A stretch of DNA of 27,284 nucleotides from UBA8828 sp046315175 (GTDB lineage Bacteria; Verrucomicrobiota; Verrucomicrobiia; Opitutales; UBA953), in assembly GCA_046315175.1 (NCBI GenBank), contig JBKDBK010000095.1, forward strand, positions 1 to 27,284, in the 5' to 3' direction. Below, piece after piece: positions 7,858 through 15,200 of the stretch; the first letter of the stretch is position 1, and every line of letters starts with the position of its first letter. Both the position numbers and the translations under genes were made by a program. The notes below the pieces were generated by a model, which saw only the letters and a program-made list of their open reading frames with translations, was not told the DNA's origin and did no database searches.

Positions 7858-8024
7858 GGGGAGGGTCGGCGGCGGCTGCGGGGAGCGCGGAACGATGCTG
7901 GGCGGCGGCGGGGGCCTCGAGCGGTAACCCGCAAGGCTCTGCCACCGGGCGCCGATTGGCTCACGAGATCGGCCCGGAGAAGGGGCAGCATGCTCCCTGG
8001 CCGATGCGCGGTGGAGGCAAAGAA

Positions 8025-8046
8025 AAGCCCCGGGGGGCCGGGGCTT
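8025..8046 (-). terminator. Intrinsic terminator after the ferredoxin gene
   Basis: On the minus strand, arms AAGCCCCGG and CCGGGGCTT enclose CCCC and are followed by TTCTTTG. It lies 21 bp after the ferredoxin stop, in the transcribed direction. Confidence 0.8.
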
Positions 8047-8067
8047 GGGGAGGGAGCGTCGGGCGGC

Positions 8068-8301
8068 TTACTGGCCGTCGTCGCCGATGGCGTCGACGGG
8101 GCAGCCGTTCTTGGCCTCCATGCACTGCTCGACCTCGTCGGGAGTGGTGGGCTGCTTGAAGACGTAGGAGTAGCCGGCGTCGTCCTGGCGGGTGAAGAAG
8201 TTCTTCGCGGTCTCGCGGCAGAGATCGCAATCGATGCACTGCGTGTCGACGTAGAAACGTCCGGTGACGTTCTCGGGGTGCTTGTCGTTTTTGTCGGCCA
8301 T
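8068..8301 (-). CDS. Small [4Fe-4S] ferredoxin
   Basis: Ferredoxin of 77 residues acting as a cytoplasmic electron carrier. Cluster ligands are C22-x2-C25-x2-C28 (CIDCDLC) and C67 in NGCPVDAIG. Only one full binding set is present, so one [4Fe-4S] cluster is expected; the additional C60 could give a disulfide, as in some single-cluster ferredoxins (inference). The N-terminus is charged (MADKNDKHPEN) with no signal peptide. The 144-residue membrane protein gene lies 34 bp upstream on the same strand and a good terminator follows. No oxidoreductase partner is adjacent. Confidence 0.93.
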   Translation of the reverse strand: MADKNDKHPENVTGRFYVDTQCIDCDLCRETAKNFFTRQDDAGYSYVFKQPTTPDEVEQCMEAKNGCPVDAIGDDGQ

Positions 8302-8335
8302 GGTTCGCTGGAAATTGGGGCGGCGGCGGCGGCTG

Positions 8336-8770
8336 TCAAGAGCCGGAGGGGATGAGCACGACCAGGCGGAAGCCGAGGCCGCTGCGGCCGGCGAGCAGCC
8401 GGGCCCCGAGGCCGTCGTTCACCGCGAAGCTCACCTCGATGACCCCGATCGGCTTGAGGTTCGGCCGCTGCGCCGTGCCGAGGAGCTGGTCGGGCGGCGC
8501 CAGGCGGGCGGCGCGCACGGCGGTTACGGGCAGCTCGAGCTCCTGCGCGAGGGCGAGGCGGAGGCGGCGGCGCTGCTCGGGAGCGACCCCGTCCCAGCAG
8601 TAGAGCGCCTCCATGGCGGCGAGATCGCCGGCGGCGTGGGCGCGCCGCCAGTCCTCGGCGAGGGCGCGGAGCCCGACCTCCCTCCAGCCCGCGCCGAGCA
8701 GGAAGGCGAGCAGGCCGCCGGCGAGGGCGGCGAGCAGCCAGCGGCGGGCGCGCGAGGGCGGGGTGGGCAT
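8336..8770 (-). CDS. Small membrane-anchored protein of unknown function
   Basis: Predicted protein of 144 residues. A basic N-terminus (PPSRARR) and one hydrophobic span (about 11-27) are followed by a periplasmic-type domain. That domain has a helical segment (LAEDWRRAHAAGDLAAMEALYCWDG) resembling the start of folds that measure small-residue helical pairs, then a beta-rich end (IGVIEVSFAVN, GFRLVVLIPSGS). I do not recognise the family. The frame continues far upstream to 9706, but that part is antisense to purM, so the ATG at 8770, where coding character begins, is chosen. It precedes the ferredoxin gene by 34 bp and is divergent from purM by 51 bp. Confidence 0.65.
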   Translation of the reverse strand: MPTPPSRARRWLLAALAGGLLAFLLGAGWREVGLRALAEDWRRAHAAGDLAAMEALYCWDGVAPEQRRRLRLALAQELELPVTAVRAARLAPPDQLLGTAQRPNLKPIGVIEVSFAVNDGLGARLLAGRSGLGFRLVVLIPSGS

Positions 8771-8782
8771 GGGAGATGGACG

Positions 8783-8811
8783 TTGACCCGAGCGGAGCGG
8801 CGGGGCTAGCA
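8783..8811 (+). promoter_or_regulatory. Candidate purM promoter, near-leaderless
   Basis: TTGACC (8783-8788) and CTAGCA (8806-8811) are 17 bp apart. The purM ATG lies only 10 bp after the -10 box, so the transcript would begin at or a few bases before the start codon. The -10 box is weak. Confidence 0.35.
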
Positions 8812-8821
8812 CCAAGCGGTC

Positions 8822-10045
8822 ATGGCGCACGATGGCAAGCCCGCTCCCGACCAAGGCCGCTACGCCTCCCGCGGCGTCTCGGCTTCCAAGGGCGAGGTGC
8901 ACGCGGTGGTCGACGGCCTCGACCGGGGCCTTTACCCGGGCGCCTTCTGCAAACTGACGGAGGATGTGCTGACCGGGGATCCCGCGCGGTGCAACGTGAC
9001 CCACTCGGACGGTTCCGGCACCAAGGCGCTGCTCGCCTATCTTTGGTGGCGGGAGACGGGCGACGCCTCCGTCTTCCGCGGAATCGCCCAGGACAGCGTG
9101 GTGATGAACGTCGACGACCTCCTGTGCGTCGGCGCCGTCGACCGGATCCTCCTCTCCTCCACCGTCAACCGCAACGCCCGGCGGATTCCCGGCGAGGTCC
9201 TCCGCGAGCTGATCGAGGGAACGGAGGCCTGCCTCGAGCGGCTCCGCGCCGCGGGCCTCGGCATCCGCTCGGGCGGGGGCGAGACGGCGGACGTGGGCGA
9301 CCTGACCCCGACCCTCACGGTCGACTCGACGGCCACGGCGGTGCTCCGCCGCGACCAAGTGATCGACGCCGGCCGGATCCGGCCCGGCCTGGCCATCGTG
9401 GGGGTGGCGTCGGGGGGCGCCTGCGGCTGGGAGGAGGGCGAGAACAGCGGCATCGGCTCCAACGGGCTGACCAGCGCGCGGCACGAGCTGCTGTCCCGGC
9501 ACCACGCCGAGTTGTATCCCGAAACCTATGATAGCGCGACGCCCGCCGACCTTGTCTACTGCGGCCCGCACCGGATGTCGGCCCCTCTGCCGGGATCCTC
9601 GCTCAGCGTGGGGCGGGCGCTGCTCTCCCCCACGCGCACCTATGCTCCCGTGGTGGTTGGCCTGCTCCGCGAGCTGGGAATCGGCCGCCTGGCCGGCATG
9701 GTTCATTGCTCAGGAGGCGGCCAGACCAAGTGCCTTCGCTTCGGACAGGGCGTTCGCCACATCAAGGACAACCTCTTTCCCGTCCCTCCGATTTTCGCTG
9801 AGATAGCCCGCGCGAGCGGCACTTCCGAGCAGGAGATGCACCAGGTCTACAACATGGGGCACAGGCTGGAGATTTTTGTGGCCCCGGAGGACGTTAAGGT
9901 TGTTACGCAACTATGTGATAGCCTTAATGTTAAGTCTCGGGTTGTGGGCAGGACGGAGGCCTCGTCCGATGGAAAGACAAACCAGGTCGAGATTCGGGTC
10001 CGCGGCAAAGTTCTGACCTATCCGGCGGAGAAACGCGCCGAGTAA
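8822..10045 (+). CDS. purM: AIR synthase (phosphoribosylformylglycinamidine cyclo-ligase), long form
   Basis: Purine biosynthesis enzyme of 407 residues; it closes the imidazole ring of FGAM to give AIR using ATP. Family landmarks are HSDGSGTK (61-68), DSVVMNVDDLL (91-101), GGGETADVGD (151-160) and SGGACGWEEGENSGIGSNG in the middle. The C-terminal half has RTYAPVVVGLL and the HCSGGGQTKC glycine motif. It is longer than the roughly 345-residue E. coli enzyme and resembles the divergent PurM of Bacteroidetes-type lineages. No other pur genes are nearby. The last 200 bp (about 9840-10040) are clearly less GC-rich than the rest, with codons such as TTA-free but AT-ending GTT, CTT and AAT becoming common. 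The ATG at 8822 has no Shine-Dalgarno. Confidence 0.93.
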   Translation: MAHDGKPAPDQGRYASRGVSASKGEVHAVVDGLDRGLYPGAFCKLTEDVLTGDPARCNVTHSDGSGTKALLAYLWWRETGDASVFRGIAQDSVVMNVDDLLCVGAVDRILLSSTVNRNARRIPGEVLRELIEGTEACLERLRAAGLGIRSGGGETADVGDLTPTLTVDSTATAVLRRDQVIDAGRIRPGLAIVGVASGGACGWEEGENSGIGSNGLTSARHELLSRHHAELYPETYDSATPADLVYCGPHRMSAPLPGSSLSVGRALLSPTRTYAPVVVGLLRELGIGRLAGMVHCSGGGQTKCLRFGQGVRHIKDNLFPVPPIFAEIARASGTSEQEMHQVYNMGHRLEIFVAPEDVKVVTQLCDSLNVKSRVVGRTEASSDGKTNQVEIRVRGKVLTYPAEKRAE

Positions 10046-10067
10046 TTGTCAAAAGCCTGTCAAAGGG

Positions 10068-10142
10068 TCGGGCGAGGGGGATTCGAACCCCCGACCCTCT
10101 GCTCCCAAAGCAGATGCGCTAGCCAGACTGCGCTACCGCCCG
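10068..10142 (-). tRNA. tRNA-Pro (anticodon UGG)
   Basis: The reverse strand forms a full cloverleaf. It has acceptor stem CGGGCGG/TCGCCCG with the C1:G72 pair typical of bacterial tRNA-Pro, loop TTTGGGA on a TCTGC/GCAGA stem giving anticodon TGG, and T loop TTCGAAT. The discriminator is A at 10068. The next bases read CCC, so the CCA end is not fully encoded, unlike the tRNA-Ala above. A TTGACA lies upstream on the minus strand within the palindrome at 10175-10188. Confidence 0.96.
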
Positions 10143-10168
10143 AAGTTACTAACATAGGGGATTTAGTG

Positions 10169-10195
10169 TTGCCCGCGGTGTCAACCGCCTATTCT
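10169..10195 (+). promoter_or_regulatory. Divergent promoter region of LysM gene and tRNA-Pro
   Basis: For the LysM gene, TTGCCC (10169-10174) and TATTCT (10190-10195) are 15 bp apart, or 17 bp to TTCTTA. A 5-bp-arm palindrome, GCGGT-N4-ACCGC (10175-10188), sits between them. Read on the minus strand it contains TTGACA, a good -35 for tRNA-Pro. The overlap could couple the two promoters. Confidence 0.35.
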
Positions 10196-10225
10196 TAACC
10201 AACTCCCACCACCAACGACGACCCT

Positions 10226-10717
10226 ATGGAATCCGACACCATTGAAAGCAGCAGCGAATCCAAGTTCCCCCTGATCGCAGGCATCGCCGGCGTCGCCCTC
10301 GGCGTCGTCGCCCTGATCCTCGCCGTCAAGGCCAAGGGCGCCGCTGACGCCGCCGCCGCCGCCGCCGCGGCCGCCGCCGAATCCGCCGCCGCCGCCTCCG
10401 CCGCGGTCGGCAGCAAGGCCGACACCGCCGCCCTCGCCGCCGTGAGCGCCGAGGTCACCGCTCTCCGCGAGCAGACCATCGGCGGCTTCAAGCAGGTGGA
10501 GACCGCCATCGTCGACCTCCAGAAGCGAGGCACCAGCACCCGCGGTTCCAGCAGCGCTCCCGCCCAGGTCGCCGCCGACGGCGAGTACATCGTCGTCAAG
10601 GGCGACACCCTCTCCGGCATCGCCCGCAAGGTCGGCGTCTCGCTGAAGGCCCTCCAGGACCTCAATCCTGGTGTCGGCAACGCCCTCCGCATCGGTCAGA
10701 AGCTGAAGACCAAGTAA
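10226..10717 (+). CDS. LysM-domain cell-wall protein with N-terminal membrane anchor
   Basis: Protein of 163 residues. A short acidic N-terminus is followed by one membrane span (about 15-35), an uninterrupted Ala-rich helix and coiled coil (about 38-100), a Ser/Thr linker, and one LysM domain (119-162; EYIVVKGDTLSGIARKVGVS and LNPGVGNALRIGQKL). The LysM domain should bind GlcNAc in peptidoglycan, so the protein may tether the membrane to the wall. There is no catalytic domain. The ATG at 10226 fits the anchor topology. A Nudix gene follows after 7 nt, suggesting one transcript. Confidence 0.88.
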   Translation: MESDTIESSSESKFPLIAGIAGVALGVVALILAVKAKGAADAAAAAAAAAAESAAAASAAVGSKADTAALAAVSAEVTALREQTIGGFKQVETAIVDLQKRGTSTRGSSSAPAQVAADGEYIVVKGDTLSGIARKVGVSLKALQDLNPGVGNALRIGQKLKTK

Positions 10718-10724
10718 TCCCACC

Positions 10725-11282
10725 GTGGAAGCCCCGGCCCGCTGGATTGTCCGGCACGAGGCTCACCACGCGGATTGCAAGGTTTACCAGGTCCTTCGCC
10801 GGCGCTGCGCTCACCCTCGCGACCAACGCGAGGGTGATTTTTTTGTGATGCGCTGTCCCGACTGGGTGCTGGCGCTCCCCGTGACGCCGGATGGCAGGAT
10901 TGTCATGGTCCGCCAGTGGCGCTTCGGGGCCTCGGCGCTCTCGCTCGAGCCGCCGGGCGGGGTCGCGGGCAAGGGCGAGGACCCGCTGGTCACGGCCGAG
11001 CGGGAGACACGGGAGGAAACCGGCTATGCCGGCGGCAAGGCGATCAGCCTCGGCCAGGTGTCGCCCAACCCCGCGTTGCAGGACAACCGCAGCCATTTCG
11101 TCCTGCTCGAGGGCGTCCGCAACGGGTCGCCGCGGGCGCTGGACGAGCATGAGGAGATCACGGTCGAGTTGCTCCACCCCGCGGAGGCCCTGCGCCTGGT
11201 GCGCGCCGGCGAGACCACCCATGCCCTCGCCGAGCTGGCCCTGCTCCGCCTGCGCGAGGCCCGACCCGCCCTGTTCGCCTGA
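10725..11282 (+). CDS. Nudix hydrolase, ADP-ribose pyrophosphatase-like
   Basis: Protein of 185 residues with a complete Nudix box at 79-101 (G79, E85, R93-E94, E97-E98, G100), which binds the divalent metal and cleaves a nucleoside diphosphate linked to another moiety. The preceding segment ALSLEPPGGVAGKGE and the strand VLALPVTPDGRIVMVRQWR are typical of ADP-ribose and nucleotide-sugar pyrophosphatases, but the substrate is not certain. The start is the GTG at 10725, 7 nt after the LysM stop; an in-frame ATG (residue 42) would remove the first strand and is less likely. Its stop and the coaX start are joined as TGACCATG. Confidence 0.9.
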   Translation: MEAPARWIVRHEAHHADCKVYQVLRRRCAHPRDQREGDFFVMRCPDWVLALPVTPDGRIVMVRQWRFGASALSLEPPGGVAGKGEDPLVTAERETREETGYAGGKAISLGQVSPNPALQDNRSHFVLLEGVRNGSPRALDEHEEITVELLHPAEALRLVRAGETTHALAELALLRLREARPALFA

Positions 11283-11284
11283 CC

Positions 11285-12040
11285 ATGCGGAGGGTCCTCT
11301 GCCTTGATATTGGCAACACCTCGGCCCACTGGGGCTTGGCGGATGGGTTGCGCATGGTCGAGACGGGGAGCCTGCCCACGGCCTCGCTCGGAGCCGGATT
11401 GCCTGGATTAATCGGCCGGCTCCAGCCCGAAAGCGCCTCGCTTGCCTCGGTGGTGCCGGGTGCCACCGCCGTCGCCTGGGGGCTCCTGGGCGGCCTGCCG
11501 GAGGCGCACCACCTGCGTCACGACACCGTTCGGGGGCTCGGCTTCGACTATCCCAGCCCGGCGGAGGTCGGACAGGACAGGCTGGCGAATTGCATCGGCG
11601 CGCAGGTGATGGCGGGGGCGCCCGCCGTGGTCGTGGACATGGGCACGGCGACGACCTTCGATGTGCTGACGTCGAAGGGTTACGCGGGCGGCGTCATCGC
11701 CCCGGGGCTGTCGGTGATGACCAGCTACCTGCACGGGCGGACGGCGCTCCTGCCCGAGCTCGACCCGAATTCCATCCGCGGCGGAACGGCCATCGGCAAG
11801 TCGACCGTCGAGGCGATGCGGGCCGGCTGCGCGCTCGGCTTCGCCGGGATGATCGAGCGGATTCTCGACAGCTTGCTCGCGGAGCTCGCGACCCAAGGGG
11901 TTCCCTCGCCCGCCTTGCTGGCCACCGGCGGCACGGCGGATTTCCTTCCGCCCGCGCTGGCCTCGAGGCTGCGCCGCGAGCCGCACCTGACGCTGGTCGG
12001 CCTGGCGGAGTCGTGGCGGCGGGCGCGGGAAAGTCGGTAA
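11285..12040 (+). CDS. coaX: Type III pantothenate kinase
   Basis: First enzyme of coenzyme A synthesis, phosphorylating pantothenate with ATP; 251 residues. The acetate-kinase-like fold shows its phosphate motifs: LDIGNTSAHWG (7-17, D8), GQDRLANCIGA (96-106) and VVVDMGTATTFDVL (115-128, D118), then GGVIAPG (135-141). This matches CoaX rather than CoaA. It starts 2 nt after the Nudix stop and is the last gene of this plus-strand run, facing the PfkB kinase. CoaX, nadC and birA are often close in related genomes; here the kinase gene lies between them. Confidence 0.94.
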   Translation: MRRVLCLDIGNTSAHWGLADGLRMVETGSLPTASLGAGLPGLIGRLQPESASLASVVPGATAVAWGLLGGLPEAHHLRHDTVRGLGFDYPSPAEVGQDRLANCIGAQVMAGAPAVVVDMGTATTFDVLTSKGYAGGVIAPGLSVMTSYLHGRTALLPELDPNSIRGGTAIGKSTVEAMRAGCALGFAGMIERILDSLLAELATQGVPSPALLATGGTADFLPPALASRLRREPHLTLVGLAESWRRARESR

Positions 12041-12068
12041 GGCCGGGCGTCGCGGGCGCGATTGACGG

Positions 12069-13010
12069 TCAGATCCTGGTCAGCTTGGTGAGCTCGCGGC
12101 GACGGCGGCGGATCTCGGCGCAGCCGGCGGAGGCCAGGCGGTCGCAGGAGAAGTCCTCGACGGTGAGCGAGGCGACGGCGGTGGCGTAGGCCATGCCCTC
12201 GCGCATCGCGGCGAACCCGGTCTCGCCGCGGGCGGCGAGGTAGCCGATGAGGGCCCCCGCGAAGCTGTCGCCGGCGCCGGTGGGGTCGCGCAGCTCGGAG
12301 ACGGGGTAGGCGGGCAGGGTGAAGAGGCCGTCGTCGTGGAAGAGGACGGCGCCGTGCTCGCCCTTCTTGACGATGACGGCGGGCAGGCCGAGGTCGCGCA
12401 GGGCGCGGCCGGAGGCGATGACGTTGGTGTGGCCCGTGATCTTGGCGGCCTCGGACTCGTTGAGCACGGAGAGATTGGCGCGGCGCAGCACCTGGAGGAG
12501 CTCGTCGCGCCGGGTCTCGATCCAGATGTCGATGGTGTCGGCGACGACGAAGGGGTCGCCCTGCAGCTGGCCGAGGACGTGGAGCTGGAGGTCGGGGCGG
12601 ATGTTGCCGATGAAGGCGAAGGGCGAGGCGCGATGGGCGTCGGGGAGGCGCGGCTGGAAGCGCTCGAAGACGTTGAGCTCGAGCTCGAGGGTCTCGCGGA
12701 CATTGAAGTTCTCGTGGTACTTGCCGCGCCAGAAGAAGGTGCGCCCGGAGGGGTCGGTCTGCAGCGCCTCGAGATCGATGCCCCGGCGCTCGAAGCGGCG
12801 GCGGTCCTGGGCGCGGAAATCGTGCCCGACGACACCGACGAGGCGGGCGGGCGCGAAATAGCTGGCGGCAAGGGCGCCGTAGGAGGCGCTGCCGCCGAGG
12901 ATGCGCTCACCGGACTCCCTGGGCGTGACAATGCTGTCGTAGGCCACGGACCCCACCACCAGGACGGGGGAGGGTTCGGGACGACGGGGGAGGCGGATGC
13001 GGGCGGGCAT
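12069..13010 (-). CDS. PfkB-family carbohydrate or nucleoside kinase
   Basis: Ribokinase-fold kinase of 313 residues that transfers phosphate from ATP to a sugar or nucleoside-like substrate. It has the N-terminal ribokinase-like segment VVGSVAYDSIVTP, the GGSASYGALAASYF substrate motif (39-52), NESEA (184-188), VKKGEHGAVLF near 214-224, and signature 2 DPTGAGDSFAGALIGYL with catalytic D248. The substrate cannot be assigned. The frame stays open to 13220, but that part translates a 9-bp array as Leu-Pro-Ile repeats, so the ATG at 13010 is used. It is divergent from nadC with a 268-bp gap. Confidence 0.9.
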   Translation of the reverse strand: MPARIRLPRRPEPSPVLVVGSVAYDSIVTPRESGERILGGSASYGALAASYFAPARLVGVVGHDFRAQDRRRFERRGIDLEALQTDPSGRTFFWRGKYHENFNVRETLELELNVFERFQPRLPDAHRASPFAFIGNIRPDLQLHVLGQLQGDPFVVADTIDIWIETRRDELLQVLRRANLSVLNESEAAKITGHTNVIASGRALRDLGLPAVIVKKGEHGAVLFHDDGLFTLPAYPVSELRDPTGAGDSFAGALIGYLAARGETGFAAMREGMAYATAVASLTVEDFSCDRLASAGCAEIRRRRRELTKLTRI

Positions 13011-13078
13011 GGGATTAAAACAGGGGCGGAGGTTGCGAAGGGGGCGGACGGGGCGGAGGATAAGGGGAAGAGAGGAAA

Positions 13079-13105
13079 GGATTGGAAGGATGGGGAGGAT
13101 GGGAA
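13079..13105. repeat. 9-bp purine-rich tandem repeat upstream of PfkB kinase
   Basis: Three adjacent 9-bp units, GGATTGGAA, GGATGGGGA and GGATGGGAA, lie in a G/A-rich stretch (about 13020-13155). The array starts 69 bp before the kinase ATG on its sense strand, the same distance as the related array before the osmC-like gene. A C/T-rich stretch with CCTCCGC repeats follows at about 13178-13245 on the nadC side. Confidence 0.6.
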
Positions 13106-13243
13106 GGAAAGAAGCAGCCGAGACGGAATATGGAAATAGATGCGGGGAGGGGGCGGGCACCATGGCTGGCATGCCTTTTTTATCCTCCGCAACCTTCGTT
13201 TCCTCCGCCCCCTCCGCCACCTTGCATCTCCCGCATCCTCCGC

Positions 13244-13272
13244 TTGCGGGGGCGACGCCGCCTGTTCAGTCT
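13244..13272 (+). promoter_or_regulatory. Candidate nadC promoter, near-leaderless
   Basis: TTGCGG (13244-13249) and CAGTCT (13267-13272) are 17 bp apart, and the nadC ATG follows after 6 bp. The same spacing and nearly the same boxes occur before the peptide transporter (24274-24302). It was found by eye in GC-rich sequence. Confidence 0.35.
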
Positions 13273-13278
13273 AGCGGG

Positions 13279-14205
13279 ATGTCGCGCCACCCGGAGCAGC
13301 TTCCGCGCATCGCCCGCCGCCTGGCGTGGGAGGACATCGACCCCGCCTGGATTCGGCGCCTGCTCGAGATGGCTCGGGCGGAGGATCTCGCGGGCGAGGG
13401 ACTGCGGATCCGGCCGGAAAAACCGGGCGACGCGACGTCGGCGCTCCTCGCCCCCGGCCTGCGCGGAAAGGCGCGCCTGGTTGCGAGGAAGGCGATGGTG
13501 CCGGCCGGCCTGGGGATCATCCAACCTTGCCTCGACGCCTTCGGCGGCGCCTGCCGGGCGACGCTCCGGGCGCGCGACGGCGAGGCGGTCGCGGCCGGCG
13601 CCAGCCTGGCGGAGGTGGAGGGATCGGTCGCGGCCCTGCTGGGGGCGGAACGGACCCTGCTCAATTTCCTCCAGCGGCTTTCCGGGGTGGCGACGCACAC
13701 CCGCGCGCATGTCGCGGCGCTGGGGAACTCGGCGGTGCGGCTGCTCGACACGCGGAAGACGACGCCGGGATTCCGCGCGCTGGAGAAATACGCGGTGGGC
13801 ATGGGCGGGGGCTGGAACCACCGGCTCGGCCTGCACGACCGCGTGATGGTGAAGGACAACCACCTGGCCGCGGAGGGGGCGACGACGGGCGACCGGCTGG
13901 CGGCGACGGTTGCCCGCGCCCGCAAGGCCCGCAAGGACCTGCTGGTCGAGGTCGAGGTCGATCGCGCGGACCAGATCGACCCCGTGCTGGCGGCCGGCGC
14001 GGACATCGTCCTGCTGGACAACTTCGCGGCCGCCGAGCTGCCCGCCGCGATCGCCAAGGTGAAGGCCTCGGCGTGGTGCGAGGTGAGCGGGGGCGTCTCG
14101 CTCGCCACCCTGCCGGCGCTGGCGGCGCTCGGACCCGACTTCATCTCGTGCGGGGCGCTGACGCACGCCGCTCCCTGGGCGGACATCGGGCTGGACTGGG
14201 AATGA
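13279..14205 (+). CDS. nadC: Nicotinate-nucleotide pyrophosphorylase (carboxylating)
   Basis: NAD biosynthesis enzyme making nicotinate mononucleotide from quinolinate and PRPP; 308 residues. Motifs include TLLNFLQRLSGVATHTR (127-143), DTRKTTPGFRALEKYAV (157-173), the GGGWNHRLGLHDRVMVKDNH segment (177-196), and the C-terminal barrel strands VEVEVD, ADIVLLDNF and CEVSGGVSL. The frame is open further upstream through the intergenic repeats, so the ATG at 13279 is chosen by homology and by the candidate promoter in front. Its stop overlaps the birA start (ATGA), which suggests translational coupling. No nadA or nadB is in the window. Confidence 0.95.
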   Translation: MSRHPEQLPRIARRLAWEDIDPAWIRRLLEMARAEDLAGEGLRIRPEKPGDATSALLAPGLRGKARLVARKAMVPAGLGIIQPCLDAFGGACRATLRARDGEAVAAGASLAEVEGSVAALLGAERTLLNFLQRLSGVATHTRAHVAALGNSAVRLLDTRKTTPGFRALEKYAVGMGGGWNHRLGLHDRVMVKDNHLAAEGATTGDRLAATVARARKARKDLLVEVEVDRADQIDPVLAAGADIVLLDNFAAAELPAAIAKVKASAWCEVSGGVSLATLPALAALGPDFISCGALTHAAPWADIGLDWE

Positions 14206-15191
14206 GCGCGCTCGACGGCAGCATCCTGCTCGCCTTCCTCAAGGCCGGCGACGCGGCGGTGAGCGGCGACCAGCTGGCGAAGGCGCTCGGCGTCAGCCGC
14301 GTCGCGATCTGGGGGCGGATGGAAAAGCTGCGCGAGCAGGGCTTCGCCTTCGAGGCGGCCCCGCGCAAGGGCTACCGGCTGGCGGGGACGCCGGCGGGCG
14401 CGCACGGCGCCTGGGTCGAGGCGCACCTGCGCCATCGGCGCTGCCAGCTGGCCTGCGAGGTGCTGGACTCGGTGGATAGCACGAACAGCGAGGCGGAGCG
14501 GCGGCTGGCGGCCGGTGCCGAGTCGCCGTTCGCCATCCTCGCCCGCGGGCAGTCCGCGGGGCGCGGGCGGCTTGGTCGGTCCTGGCGAAGCGACCGGCCG
14601 GGCAACCTCTACCTGAGCGTGGCGTTCCGCCCCTTCCTCGAGGTGGAGCGGCTCGGGCCGTTCACGGTTTGGATGGGGCTGGCCGTCTGCGAGCACCTGG
14701 AGAGGGAGCGCGGCCTGCGGCTGGCGCTCAAATGGCCGAACGACCTTCTGGATGCCCGCGGGAGGAAGGTGGCGGGCATGCTGACCGAGGCGCGGATCGA
14801 CGCGGATGCGGTGCGCGACCTTGTCTTCGGACTGGGGCTCAACCTCGAGGGCCCGGGCGAGGATTGGCCCGAGGACCTGAGGCGCCGGGCGGGCTCGCTC
14901 GCCGCGGTGGGCGGCGCGGCGCTGGACCCGAGCGCGGTCGCCGCCGGCGTGCTGGCGGCTCTGGCCGAGGCCTGGGAGGCCTTCGTCGACGGCTCCTTCC
15001 GGCGGCGCTTCCGCAAGCTGCACGAGCGGCATGACGCGCTGGCGGGGAAGCCGGTGCGGGTGACGCTGCGAGGCAAGCCGCTGGCGGGCGTCGCCGAGGG
15101 GATTGACGAGGACGGGGCGCTGAGGCTGCGCACGGCGCGGGGCAAGCTGGTGAGGGTGGCCTCGGGGGAGGTCACGCTGCGCGGGTCCTGA
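14202..15191 (+). CDS. birA: Biotin--protein ligase with N-terminal DNA-binding domain
   Basis: Bifunctional BirA of 329 residues: it activates biotin to biotinyl-AMP, attaches it to acetyl-CoA carboxylase, and may repress biotin genes. Residues about 5-60 form a winged helix (GDQLAKALGVSRVAIWGRMEKL). The ligase domain has STNSEA (93-98), the biotinyl-AMP loop GRGRLGRSW (120-128), KWPNDL (177-182) and KVAGML (189-194). The C-terminal SH3-like domain ends with GKLVRVASGEVTLR. The HTH domain suggests autoregulation of a biotin operon elsewhere. It overlaps nadC by 4 nt and ends 9 bp from the convergent dnaJ stop. Confidence 0.95.
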   Translation: MSALDGSILLAFLKAGDAAVSGDQLAKALGVSRVAIWGRMEKLREQGFAFEAAPRKGYRLAGTPAGAHGAWVEAHLRHRRCQLACEVLDSVDSTNSEAERRLAAGAESPFAILARGQSAGRGRLGRSWRSDRPGNLYLSVAFRPFLEVERLGPFTVWMGLAVCEHLERERGLRLALKWPNDLLDARGRKVAGMLTEARIDADAVRDLVFGLGLNLEGPGEDWPEDLRRRAGSLAAVGGAALDPSAVAAGVLAALAEAWEAFVDGSFRRRFRKLHERHDALAGKPVRVTLRGKPLAGVAEGIDEDGALRLRTARGKLVRVASGEVTLRGS

Positions 15192-15200
15192 TCGGCGGCC

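Noticed and set aside
7775..7925. CRISPR or satellite array
   Set aside because: The units are 9 bp, adjacent and imperfect, with no spacers and no cas genes; it is low-complexity repeat.
7772..7945. N-terminal extension of the OsmC-like protein
   Set aside because: It translates a G/A-rich tandem array as Pro/Leu/Ile repeats and does not resemble the family; the ATG at 7771 gives the normal length.
13011..13220. N-terminal extension of the PfkB kinase
   Set aside because: It consists of Leu-Pro-Ile repeats from the 9-bp array. The kinase fold starts after the ATG at 13010.
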